Source: Burkholderiales bacterium 67-32
GTDB lineage: Bacteria > Pseudomonadota > Gammaproteobacteria > Burkholderiales > Burkholderiaceae_B
DNA: 64,000 nucleotides
Assembly: GCA_001898625.1 (NCBI GenBank)
Contig: MKUP01000010.1
Location: forward strand, 248,001 to 312,000
Direction: 5' to 3'
The translations under genes were made by a program, and so were the position numbers. The notes beneath the pieces are model-generated. The model was not told the origin of the DNA. It was given only the letters and a program-made list of their open reading frames with translations, and did not search any database. This document shows, in pieces, positions 16,941 to 24,494 of the stretch; the stretch's first letter is position 1; every line of letters begins with the position of its first letter.

Positions 16941-17996
16941 ATGAAGACGCGCTATCTGGACGCGGGCACGGTGGCCCGCATGATAGGCGGATACGGGACG
17001 GTGCGCGTGATCGAACTGCTGGCGCGCGATATCCGCGACGACTACCTGCGCTGGCCGGAGTTCGAGAAGTGCGCCCGGCTGGCGCACCATTCCAGCATGG
17101 GGGTGATCGAGCTGATGCCGGTGTCCGACGGCAGGCGCTATGCCTTCAAGTACGTCAACGGCCACCCCGGCAACGCGCTGAGCGGCCTGCCCACCGTGCT
17201 GGCGTTCGGCGTCCTGGCCGACGTGGCGACCGGATATCCCCTGCTGCTGGCCGACCTGACCCTGGCGACGGCGCTGCGCACCGCGGCGACCTCGGCGCTG
17301 GCGGCCCGTGCCATGGCGCGCCCAGGCGCGCGCACCATGGCGCTGATCGGCAACGGCGCGCAAAGCGAGTTCCAGGCGCTGGCCTTCCATACGCTGGTGG
17401 GCATCACCGAGATCCGCGCCTATGACATCGACCGCCATGCCACCGACAAGCTCATGGCCAACCTGGCCGGAGCCGAGGGGCTGCGCGTGACGGCCGCGGG
17501 CTCGGCCGAGGAGGCGGTACGGGGCGCGGACATCGTGACCACCGCGACCGCCGACAAGCGCCGTGCCTCGGTGCTGCGGCAGCAATGGCTGGCGCCGGGT
17601 ACGCACGTGAACGCGGTGGGGGGCGACAGCCCCGGCAAGACCGAGCTGCATCCGGCCATCCTGCGGCAGGCCCGCATCGTGGTGGAGTACGAGGCCCAGA
17701 CCCGCATCGAGGGCGAAATCCAGCAACTGCCGGCCAGTGCGCCGGTGGTGCCGCTGTGGCAGGTGCTGTCCGGCGCGCGGCCGGGACGCGAAACGCCCGA
17801 ACAGATAACGGTGTTCGATTCGGTGGGCTTCGCGCTGGAGGATTTCTCGGCCCTGCGCTGCCTGCTGGACCTGGCGCAGGCCACCGGATCCGGACAGGAC
17901 GTGCAGCTCGTGCCCGACCTCGCGGACCCGCGCAACCTGTATGCGTTGCTGGCCGCCCAGACCCGGGCCGCCGAGCCGGCGGCCGCTACATCCTGA
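16941..17996 (+). CDS. Ornithine cyclodeaminase family protein
   Basis: A 351-residue ornithine cyclodeaminase/mu-crystallin enzyme. It has the N-terminal substrate part (KCARLAHHSSMGVIELMPVSDGRRYAFKYVNGHP), the NAD-binding glycine motif (ALIGNGAQSEFQALAF) and the loop HVNAVGGDSPGKTELHP. The known reaction turns ornithine into proline and ammonia. It starts 9 bp after the amidinohydrolase gene. The 351-residue length matches true ornithine cyclodeaminases better than the shorter tauropine- or alanine-dehydrogenase relatives. The 3' end overlaps the convergent transporter gene by 11 bp. Confidence 0.9.
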   Translation: MKTRYLDAGTVARMIGGYGTVRVIELLARDIRDDYLRWPEFEKCARLAHHSSMGVIELMPVSDGRRYAFKYVNGHPGNALSGLPTVLAFGVLADVATGYPLLLADLTLATALRTAATSALAARAMARPGARTMALIGNGAQSEFQALAFHTLVGITEIRAYDIDRHATDKLMANLAGAEGLRVTAAGSAEEAVRGADIVTTATADKRRASVLRQQWLAPGTHVNAVGGDSPGKTELHPAILRQARIVVEYEAQTRIEGEIQQLPASAPVVPLWQVLSGARPGRETPEQITVFDSVGFALEDFSALRCLLDLAQATGSGQDVQLVPDLADPRNLYALLAAQTRAAEPAAATS

Positions 17997-19158
17997 CCCA
18001 GCCGCGCGTGACCATCACGTGCAGGGCCAGACCCAGCAGGAAGCCGGCGGCGACGTTCCACATGCACAGGGCGGCGGTGGCCAGCACCACCAGACGCTGG
18101 TTCCTGTCCGCCGGCAGGACGCTGCTGCCCAGCGCCAGCTGGGCACCGGTCAGGAACAGGATCACGCCCAGTATGGATAGCGGGAAGAGCTTGAACAGCA
18201 GCGCGACGCCGGCGCTGAAGAACAGCGCGAGCACCAGCAGAATGACTCCGAGGATGACCAGCGCGCCGCCCGTGCGCGCGCCGAAGGCCACGTGGCCGGC
18301 CATGCCGCCCGCGCCGTGGCACATGGGCACTCCGCCGACCACCGAGCTGAACACGTTCATGATGCCGGTCGAGGTCGCCAGGCCGTTCTCGGTCACGGGG
18401 CGCTGGGGAAACAGGCGGTTGTTCTCTTCCTTGACCGCGATGACGGCGTTGCCCAGCGTGAGCGGGAGCTGGGGCAGGGCCAGCAGCGCCGCACCGATCG
18501 CCAGTTCGTGCAGGCTGATGTCCGACAGCGCGAACGAGGGCGAGGGCAGTCCGAATGGGATCTGCGCCAGTTCGTGCAGCAGCGCGGGCTGGCGCCAGGC
18601 GCCCACCGCCCCGCCGAAGACCAGCAGCACGAACATCGCTGGCAGGGTGCGGTTGCCCATCAGGAACAGCGTGCCCACGCCCGCCACCGCCGCGATGGGC
18701 CAGTCGGTCTGCATCATCTTCACGCCTTCCAGCATGAAGCCGAAGCCCAGTCCCAGCATGATGCCCAGGACCACGGCGGGCGGGACCAGGCGCGTGACCC
18801 GGGCGGCCATGCCGCTCAGTCCCAGGAACAGCCATGCCACCCCGGTCGCGAGCGCGGCGCCGTAGACGGCCCCGGGGGTGACCACGGCGGTCTGGGCAGC
18901 CTGTGTGACCGCCACCGCGCCGATGGCCTTCATGGGCTGCACGGGGATGGGCGTCTTGTAGTGGAGGCCGCAGACCAGCATGCACAGGCCGAAGGCGAAC
19001 AGCACGCCGAACGGATCGAGCTTGAGCACGCCGATGTAGGCGGCGACGAAGGGAATCAGGGTGCCGAGGTCGCCGAAGGCGCCCGCCCATTCCATGCGGT
19101 CGTAGCGATTGCCCGTGGCGGCCGGTTGCGGCACGGAGCGGCTGGTGGGGTCGTGCAC
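17986..19158 (-). CDS. MOT1-type molybdate (sulfate-like) transporter
   Basis: A 390-residue polytopic membrane protein of the MOT1 branch related to SulP. Diagnostic segments are GAFGDLGTLIPF near the N-terminus, PVQPMKAIGAVAV and the later GGVPMCHGAGGMAGHVAFGARTGG. Eukaryotic MOT1 proteins are high-affinity molybdate importers. Bacterial relatives are often annotated as sulfate transporters, so molybdate is the likelier but unproven substrate. GTG at 19158 is chosen because an AAAGGGGA ribosome site precedes it on the minus strand. It is convergent with the ornithine cyclodeaminase gene. Confidence 0.83.
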   Translation of the reverse strand: MHDPTSRSVPQPAATGNRYDRMEWAGAFGDLGTLIPFVAAYIGVLKLDPFGVLFAFGLCMLVCGLHYKTPIPVQPMKAIGAVAVTQAAQTAVVTPGAVYGAALATGVAWLFLGLSGMAARVTRLVPPAVVLGIMLGLGFGFMLEGVKMMQTDWPIAAVAGVGTLFLMGNRTLPAMFVLLVFGGAVGAWRQPALLHELAQIPFGLPSPSFALSDISLHELAIGAALLALPQLPLTLGNAVIAVKEENNRLFPQRPVTENGLATSTGIMNVFSSVVGGVPMCHGAGGMAGHVAFGARTGGALVILGVILLVLALFFSAGVALLFKLFPLSILGVILFLTGAQLALGSSVLPADRNQRLVVLATAALCMWNVAAGFLLGLALHVMVTRGWVRM

Positions 19159-19244
19159 CCGGTCCCCTTTCTGTGCGGACGAAAGAAAGGAGGATTGTCG
19201 GCCACCCAGCGGGGTGTGTAAACACGCGGCCTGGGAGCGATGTC

Positions 19245-19601
19245 CTAGGCGTGGGCCCGCGCGCGCAGCGTCCGGGACATGATGGCCAGCATGCGTGCCC
19301 AGTCCTTGCGGACGCGTTCGGCCTCGGCAGCCCGGTCGATATCCAGTTGTTGAGTGACCTTGATCTTGCAGCCGGGCTCGGCGTCGATCAGCGCCACGGT
19401 CACCAGATCCGCCCGGGGGGCGTCCGCCGCGTGCCATTCGAAGGCCAGGCAATAGGGCCGGTCCATGATCAGGTAGTTGTCCGGGCACCCGGCCTCGCCG
19501 TCGGTCCGCCGCTGGGCCAGGGCGGCCATGCAGGCATCGAAGACCGATTCGGTGGGCGCGGGAAGATGCCGGACTGTGCAGACGTCTATCGTTCGGCTCA
19601 T
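19245..19601 (-). CDS. Small protein, possible SRPBCC/START-like fold
   Basis: A 118-residue soluble protein. Its N-terminal segment IDVCTVRHLPAPTESVFDACM resembles the first strand and helix of SRPBCC/AHSA1 proteins, and the last helix (VRKDWARMLAIMSRTL) fits too. I do not recognise a specific family. It lies downstream of the nitronate monooxygenase gene on the same strand with 128 bp between, so it probably has its own promoter, where a GntR-like palindrome is seen (19675-19693). Confidence 0.55.
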   Translation of the reverse strand: MSRTIDVCTVRHLPAPTESVFDACMAALAQRRTDGEAGCPDNYLIMDRPYCLAFEWHAADAPRADLVTVALIDAEPGCKIKVTQQLDIDRAAEAERVRKDWARMLAIMSRTLRARAHA

Positions 19602-19674
19602 GCTGGCGTTTTCCTGGCAAACGGAACGTCCGGCGGATGCCGCCGGACAGGACAGACGCGCAGCGTAGCGAATT

Positions 19675-19693
19675 TTGTGTACAGTGTCCACAA
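19675..19693. promoter_or_regulatory. GntR-like operator palindrome
   Basis: A 19-bp near-perfect palindrome, TTGTGTACA-G-TGTCCACAA, with one mismatched pair. The TTGTGTACA half resembles sites of FadR/VanR-type GntR regulators. It lies 74 bp upstream of the small gene starting at 19601. No GntR gene is adjacent. Confidence 0.45.
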
Positions 19694-19729
19694 TACCCCG
19701 GACGAGGTGTCGGGATAGGCTTGTGGCGG

Positions 19730-20767
19730 TCAGCTCCAGGCTGCGCCCAGTTCCCGCGTGACCTGGGCCGCCGGCAGTTCGCGGCAGGCTCCGGGATTCT
19801 GTCCGCACCAGAGCGGGGAGAAATCGCCCGAGCCCTGCGCCTCGGCCTTGGCGCGCAGGGGCGCGATCGCCGAGGTCGCGAGCGGGAAGGCCGGAGCCGC
19901 CGGCGACATGGGGCCGAGTTCGCGCATCACCCGGTTCACGATGCCGCGCGCCGGGCGGCCGGAGAACACGTTGGTGAGCGCCGTATGGGCGGCGGGATGC
20001 TTGAGCGCGGCGCGATGGATGGCGCTGATCGTCGATTCGGGGCAGAGCAGGTAGGCCGTGCCGGCCTGTACGCCGGCCGCGCCCAGTGCCCGCGCCGCCG
20101 CGACCGTACGCGCGTCGGCGATGCCGCCGGCCGCGACCACCGGTACGCGCACGGCCGCCACGATCTGCGGCAGCAGCGCGAAGGTGCCCGACTGGGTATC
20201 CAGGTCGTCGGACAGGAAGATGCCCCGATGGCCGCCGGCCTCGTTGCCCTGCGCGATGATGACGTCGGCGCCGTGGTCCTCCAGCCAGCGCGCCTCGGCG
20301 ACGGTGGTGGCGGACGACAGCACCCGGGATCCCCAGGACTTCACGCGCGCCAGCAGGTTCGCCGAGGGCAGGCCGAAATGGAAGCTGATCACGGGAGGCC
20401 GGTAGGGCTCGACCAGGTCGGCGATCTCGGCCGTGAACGGCGCGCGTCCGGGGCCGGGCTGGATGCCGGCCGGATCGATGCCGAATTCGGCGTAGTACGG
20501 GCCAAGGGCCTGGCGCCATTGCGCTTCGCGCGCGGCATCGGGCACGGGAGGGGTGTGGCAGAAGAAGTTGACGTTGTAGGGCCGGTCGGTGCCGGCGCGC
20601 AGCTTGTCGAGTTCGGCACACAGCGCGTCGGGCCCCAGCATCGCGCAGGGCAGGGAGCCCAGTCCGCCCGCGTTCGACACGGCGATCGCCAGCGCGCTGG
20701 CCTGCGAGCCGGCCATGGGTGCCTGGATGACGGGAAGGGCGATGCCCAGCAGTGCTTGCAGATTCAT
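19730..20767 (-). CDS. Nitronate monooxygenase (2-nitropropane dioxygenase family)
   Basis: A 345-residue FMN-dependent TIM-barrel enzyme that oxidises alkyl nitronates. QAPMAGSQASALAIAVSNAGGLGS at the N-terminus, NVNFFCHTPP and NEAGGHRG (the active-site loop) are all class I nitronate monooxygenase motifs. The ATG overlaps the stop of nsrR (ATGA), making it the third gene of a nitrosative-stress operon with the truncated haemoglobin gene. This links removal of toxic nitro compounds to nitric oxide sensing. Confidence 0.9.
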   Translation of the reverse strand: MNLQALLGIALPVIQAPMAGSQASALAIAVSNAGGLGSLPCAMLGPDALCAELDKLRAGTDRPYNVNFFCHTPPVPDAAREAQWRQALGPYYAEFGIDPAGIQPGPGRAPFTAEIADLVEPYRPPVISFHFGLPSANLLARVKSWGSRVLSSATTVAEARWLEDHGADVIIAQGNEAGGHRGIFLSDDLDTQSGTFALLPQIVAAVRVPVVAAGGIADARTVAAARALGAAGVQAGTAYLLCPESTISAIHRAALKHPAAHTALTNVFSGRPARGIVNRVMRELGPMSPAAPAFPLATSAIAPLRAKAEAQGSGDFSPLWCGQNPGACRELPAAQVTRELGAAWS

Positions 20768-21207
20768 GACGCGGCCTTGATCGGAAACGAAGGAAGAAGG
20801 GGAAGCTCACCCGCCGGGAGGAGATCGGCCAGCGTGTAGTGGTCCAGGTGTTGCAGGAAGCGCTGCAGGGCGGCATCCAGGATGCCCGTCAACCGGCAGT
20901 GGCCGGTCAGCATGCAGGTGCTGCCGGTGGCATGGCATTCGACCAGGTGGAAGTCCGGCTCCAGGTCGCGCAGCACTTCGCCCAGGCCGATGCCTTCGGG
21001 CGGGCGGGCCAGCCGCATGCCGCCGCCCTTGCCGCGCACCGTCTCCAGGTAGCCCAGCTGCCCCAGGCGGTGCGTGACCTTCATCAGGTGGGCCGCGGAA
21101 ATGCCGTGGGCCTGCGCGATCTCGGCGATCGTGCACAACCTGTCGGCATGCGCGCCGACATGCATCAGCAGCCGCAGCGCGTAGTCGCTCTGGACCGTCA
21201 GGCGCAT
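20764..21207 (-). CDS. nsrR: Rrf2-family nitric-oxide sensor NsrR
   Basis: A 147-residue Rrf2 winged-helix regulator. The DNA-binding part (SDYALRLLMHVG, HLMKVTHRLGQLGYLETVRGKGGGMRLAR) is followed by Cys-91, Cys-98 and Cys-104, placed as in NsrR (Cys-91/96/102 in E. coli) for an Fe-S cluster destroyed by NO. IscR, which also has three cysteines, has different spacing and is normally with isc genes. It overlaps both neighbours: the upstream haemoglobin gene by 10 bp and the nitronate monooxygenase gene by 4 bp. An NsrR-type palindrome precedes the operon. Confidence 0.88.
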   Translation of the reverse strand: MRLTVQSDYALRLLMHVGAHADRLCTIAEIAQAHGISAAHLMKVTHRLGQLGYLETVRGKGGGMRLARPPEGIGLGEVLRDLEPDFHLVECHATGSTCMLTGHCRLTGILDAALQRFLQHLDHYTLADLLPAGELPLLPSFPIKAAS

Positions 21208-21602
21208 GGCAGCTCGCGCGCCAGGCGGTCGGGATGGCGCTGCATCTGGTAGCCCAGCCACAGGCTTTGCGCGATGCGGCGGGCCATGACCTGCGCGCGC
21301 GCGGCCATGGCCTGGTTCTCCTGTTCCCCGGCCGTCAGGTCGAACAGTTCCAGCCAGCGCGCGAACAAGGTCTCGTCCAGGTCGGGCAGGGCGGCGTGCC
21401 GCGTCATGGGCGTGCCGCCGTAGCGCCGCGTGCCGCGCAGGATGGAGGACCAGAAATCGGTGAGCTTGGAGAGATGGCTGTCCCAGTCGTCCACATGGGC
21501 GTTGAAGATGGGGCCCAGCTTGTCGTCCCGCCGCACCCGCGCGTAGAAGGCCGAGACGAGGCGCGCGATTTCCTCGTCGGTGCACAGGTTGAGGTCGAGC
21601 AT
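21198..21602 (-). CDS. Group III truncated haemoglobin
   Basis: A 134-residue 2-over-2 globin of the group III (trHbP) type. It contains VSAFYARVRRDDKLGPIFNAHVDDWDSHLSKLTDFWSS and the proximal histidine region TPMTRHAALPDL. An in-frame GTG at 21611 could add three residues, but neither start has a strong ribosome site. Group III globins are tied to microaerobic growth and nitric oxide or peroxide handling. It is the first gene of the operon with nsrR and the nitronate monooxygenase gene, directly behind the palindrome at 21617-21639. Confidence 0.87.
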   Translation of the reverse strand: MLDLNLCTDEEIARLVSAFYARVRRDDKLGPIFNAHVDDWDSHLSKLTDFWSSILRGTRRYGGTPMTRHAALPDLDETLFARWLELFDLTAGEQENQAMAARAQVMARRIAQSLWLGYQMQRHPDRLARELPCA

Positions 21603-21616
21603 GGAAAGCACTCATA

Positions 21617-21639
21617 AAGATATATATTGAATATATCTT
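21617..21639. promoter_or_regulatory. NsrR-type operator
   Basis: A 23-bp palindrome in 11-1-11 form centred on 21628. The left half AAGATATATAT and the reverse of the right half AAGATATATTC agree at 9 of 11 places. The known NsrR consensus is an 11-1-11 repeat beginning AAGATGCATTT. It starts 15 bp upstream of the globin ATG, so binding would block the operon that encodes NsrR itself. Confidence 0.75.
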
Positions 21640-21721
21640 ATCAGAAGCCCAGGCGGCCAGGCCAACCCTGGCCAGCCCGGTGCTACAGTATGCGCAGCCT
21701 CGAACCCGATACCGATTTTCC

Positions 21722-22801
21722 ATGTCCCACCTGGCATCGCTCTGGACCCAGTTGATTGCCTGGGTCAGCACCCATCTTGTCGAACCGGCCGTCGTCTTCC
21801 TGCACATCGCCGATACCGCCGGCAATCCGCTGGAGATCTCCGAGGCGCTGCTGATCGCGTTGCTGCAGCTCTTCATCATCGGCTTCATCTTTCGTCCGCT
21901 GGAAACCCTCGCGCCGGCCGAGCGCTGGGAGGAACGAGGGCTTACGCGCATCGACCGGCTGTACACGTTGCTGATGCTGCTCGGGCTGTTCCCGCTATTC
22001 AGCTACCTGGTCCTGACGCCGTTCGCCAACATGCTGGGCGGGCTGGGCGGCGGGACCGACGCCGGGCCCGCCGTGTCTTCCGGGCTCAAGCACTGGGTGC
22101 CCTGGTTCGAGGACCATCCCTATCTGCTGTTCCTGGTCTATTACCTGGTCTACGACTGCGTCTACTACTGGATGCACCGCGCCCAGCACGCCATCCCGTG
22201 GTGGTGGGCGCTGCACAGCATGCACCACAGCCAGCGCCAGATGAGCTGTTGGACCAACGACCGCGGCAGCTACATCGACGGCGTGCTGCAATCCTTCGTC
22301 CTGGCCACCGTCGGCCTGGCGATGGGGGTGGAGCCCTCCGAGTTCGCGCTGCTGGGTCTCTTGAGCGAACTGGTGCAGAACCTGTCGCATACCAACGTGC
22401 GCTTCGGCTTCGGCCGCATCGGCGAGCGCGTGCTGGTCGACCCCAAGTTCCATCGTCTGCACCACATGGTGCGGGACCCCGAGCGCCCCTCGCTGCACAA
22501 CTGCAACTTCGGGCAGGTCCTGCCTTTCTGGGACATGCTGTTCGGCACGGCGCTGTACGGCGAGAAGATCCGCCCGACCGGCGTCAGCGACCCCATGGTC
22601 GATGCCGACAACGACCGTGGCCTGGTGGGCCAGCAGTGGCAGGCCGCCCGCCGCTTCTGGGGAGCCGTGCGGCGGCCAGCGGGATGGAAGCTGGGCGAGG
22701 TATCGTTCGGCCCGGACTATGCCCCCATCCCGAGCGATGAGGCCGAGCATCTACCCGCCCGCGCCGACACCGGGCCGGCGGGCGGCGCGCCGGCGGCCTG
22801 A
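21722..22801 (+). CDS. Sterol desaturase/fatty acid hydroxylase-superfamily membrane protein
   Basis: A 359-residue membrane di-iron enzyme of the FA_hydroxylase family. Several hydrophobic helices precede the histidine clusters HRAQH, HSMHHS and HRLHH that bind the two irons. Characterised members hydroxylate or desaturate fatty acids, sterols or carotenoids. The substrate is unknown here. The ATG at 21722 follows the nsrR operon promoter region. It is divergent from the globin operon and convergent with the small lipoprotein gene. Confidence 0.87.
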   Translation: MSHLASLWTQLIAWVSTHLVEPAVVFLHIADTAGNPLEISEALLIALLQLFIIGFIFRPLETLAPAERWEERGLTRIDRLYTLLMLLGLFPLFSYLVLTPFANMLGGLGGGTDAGPAVSSGLKHWVPWFEDHPYLLFLVYYLVYDCVYYWMHRAQHAIPWWWALHSMHHSQRQMSCWTNDRGSYIDGVLQSFVLATVGLAMGVEPSEFALLGLLSELVQNLSHTNVRFGFGRIGERVLVDPKFHRLHHMVRDPERPSLHNCNFGQVLPFWDMLFGTALYGEKIRPTGVSDPMVDADNDRGLVGQQWQAARRFWGAVRRPAGWKLGEVSFGPDYAPIPSDEAEHLPARADTGPAGGAPAA

Positions 22802-22811
22802 ACCGGGCCCG

Positions 22812-23186
22812 TCAGGGCCGGGCCAGGTGCCAGATGCCGTTGACCCCGTCGCCGCTGCGGTCGCCGGGCGCCCGGTCCTTGGTCCAGAAGTACAGCGGCT
22901 TGCCTCGGTACGCCCATTGCCGGACGCCGTCCTGGCGCGTGATGACCATCCAGTCCCCGGTGCGGGTGGCGCCCGAGGGGGCGGTCAGGGGCGGCCAGTT
23001 CTGCGCGCAGACGCCGTTGCAGGCACTCTGGCCCACGGGATCGCGATCGAAGGTGTACAGGCTCATGCCGTTGGGGGCCACCATCGCGCCGTCGCTGATC
23101 TTCGCGGGCTCGCTTACCATCAGCGATGAGCAGCCCGCAGCGAGGACCGCGGCGGCGCAAGTGGCGTGGACGAAAGCTCGAACCAT
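22812..23186 (-). CDS. Lipoprotein with COG4315-type repeat
   Basis: A 124-residue predicted lipoprotein. The signal peptide ends in a lipobox with Cys-19 (LAAGC). The mature part has the repeat pattern of the secreted lipoprotein family (PF03640/COG4315): GMSLYTFDRDPVGQSACNGVCAQNWPPL, then RQWAYRGKPLYFWTKDRAPGDRSGDGVNGIWH. The two cysteines in CNGVC may form a disulfide. Function of the family is unknown. A GGAGG ribosome site lies just ahead of the start. Confidence 0.85.
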   Translation of the reverse strand: MVRAFVHATCAAAVLAAGCSSLMVSEPAKISDGAMVAPNGMSLYTFDRDPVGQSACNGVCAQNWPPLTAPSGATRTGDWMVITRQDGVRQWAYRGKPLYFWTKDRAPGDRSGDGVNGIWHLARP

Positions 23187-23279
23187 GATGCCTCCTTGAG
23201 TGGGTCTGTGTTCCAGGGAAAGGATCACCGGCCAGTATGGTGGCTTTCGGCGCATCACCATATGTCCGCCGCCCGCATG

Positions 23280-23299
23280 GGTTGTAAGGTTTTGCAACC
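23280..23299. promoter_or_regulatory. Palindrome in divergent promoter region
   Basis: GGTTGTAA-N4-TTGCAACC, agreeing at 7 of 8 positions between arms. It lies between the lipoprotein gene (minus) and the small membrane protein gene (plus). It may be an operator; no regulator is adjacent. Confidence 0.35.
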
Positions 23300-23389
23300 G
23301 GTGCCGGCGCGATGTTTCCAACGATGTCGGCGGGCATGGGGTGGCGGCGCATGCGCCATAATGGCCGCGTCCCAACCACGCCGCCGCAC

Positions 23390-23701
23390 ATGAAAAGCGA
23401 ATCCACCTTCGAATGGCTGGGGGCCATGCTGGGCGAGGCCATCCGTACCATCGTCGCCGCGTTGAAAACGGTGTTCGGCGGCTTCGGCGAAGCTGTCGGC
23501 GCGTTTTCCTCGGGCCTGGCTGAGGCGCTGGGCATGAGTCCGACCCTGTTCAATTTCGCGCTGCTGGTCCTGGGGCTGCTGCTGCTGTACGCCGGCATAC
23601 GCTCGCTGATGAACCGCTCGGTGCTGGGCGCCATCTTCTGGTTCCTGCTGGCGGTCCTGCTGCTGGGCGGACTGATAGGCGAAGCCAGCGCGCCCGCCTG
23701 A
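23390..23701 (+). CDS. Small membrane protein, unknown function
   Basis: A 103-residue protein. An amphipathic N-terminal part rich in Gly, Ala and Phe (residues 1-55) is followed by two hydrophobic helices (FNFALLVLGLLLLYAGIRSL and GAIFWFLLAVLLLGGLIG). I do not recognise the family. It precedes the amidotransferase gene by 37 bp on the same strand and may be cotranscribed with it. Confidence 0.6.
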   Translation: MKSESTFEWLGAMLGEAIRTIVAALKTVFGGFGEAVGAFSSGLAEALGMSPTLFNFALLVLGLLLLYAGIRSLMNRSVLGAIFWFLLAVLLLGGLIGEASAPA

Positions 23702-23738
23702 GGTTGCCGCGACGCGGGAAATAAGGTGTCATGGACGA

Positions 23739-24494
23739 ATGTCCATGGCAGAGGTGCCCCAGATGCTTCCCATCCTCATCCTTCAGACCGGCGGTCCACC
23801 GCAGGCGGTCGGCGCGGCCTACGGCGGCTTCGATCGCATGGTGGGCGAGGTGGCCGGCCTGAATCCCGCGCGCCTGGCCCGCGTGGCCGCGTACAAGGGC
23901 GAGACGCCCGAGGCGCCTTCGCGCTACGCGGCGGCGCTGATCACCGGCTCGCGCGCCAACGTGACCGACCATGCGCCCTGGAGCGAAGCCTGTGCGGGCT
24001 GGGTGCGCGATGCCATGGATGCGTCGCTACCCCTGTTCGGCATCTGCTATGGGCACCAGTTGATGAGCCATGCGCTGGGTGGACGGGTGGACTACCTGGA
24101 GGGAGGCCGGGAGATCGGCACCCAGCAGGTCGAGCTGACCGCCGAGGCCGCCGGCGACGCGCTGCTGGACGGCATGCCGTCCGTTTTCGCCGCTCATTTC
24201 ATCCACGAGCAGACCGTGGCGGAGCCGCCCGCCGGCGCGGCCGTATTGGCCCGCAACGGCAAGGACAGCCACCAGATGCTGCGCTATGGCGCGAACGCGG
24301 TCTCGGTGCAGTTTCATCCCGAATTCACCGTGCCCGTCATGCGGGCGTATTTCGACGTGATGCAGGCCGGGCTGGCCGACGAAGGACTGGACGTGCCGGC
24401 GCTGCGCGCGGGCGTGGCCGAGACGCCGGTGTCCCATGCCATCATGCGGCGCTTCTTCGAGCGCCTGGCCCCGACATCCACGGATGGCCGATGA
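23739..24494 (+). CDS. Class I glutamine amidotransferase-like protein
   Basis: A protein of about 243-251 residues with the triad GATase fold. The nucleophile cysteine is in PLFGICYGHQLMSHALGG, and the His and Glu are in VQFHPEFT. It resembles the GMP-synthase amidotransferase domain (YfeJ/GuaA-like) but stands alone. Family members hydrolyse glutamine or gamma-glutamyl compounds. The start could also be ATG 23763, which has a GAGG ribosome site 8 bp upstream and begins MLPILILQTGG. The stop overlaps the transglycosylase start (ATGA). Confidence 0.83.
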   Translation: MSMAEVPQMLPILILQTGGPPQAVGAAYGGFDRMVGEVAGLNPARLARVAAYKGETPEAPSRYAAALITGSRANVTDHAPWSEACAGWVRDAMDASLPLFGICYGHQLMSHALGGRVDYLEGGREIGTQQVELTAEAAGDALLDGMPSVFAAHFIHEQTVAEPPAGAAVLARNGKDSHQMLRYGANAVSVQFHPEFTVPVMRAYFDVMQAGLADEGLDVPALRAGVAETPVSHAIMRRFFERLAPTSTDGR

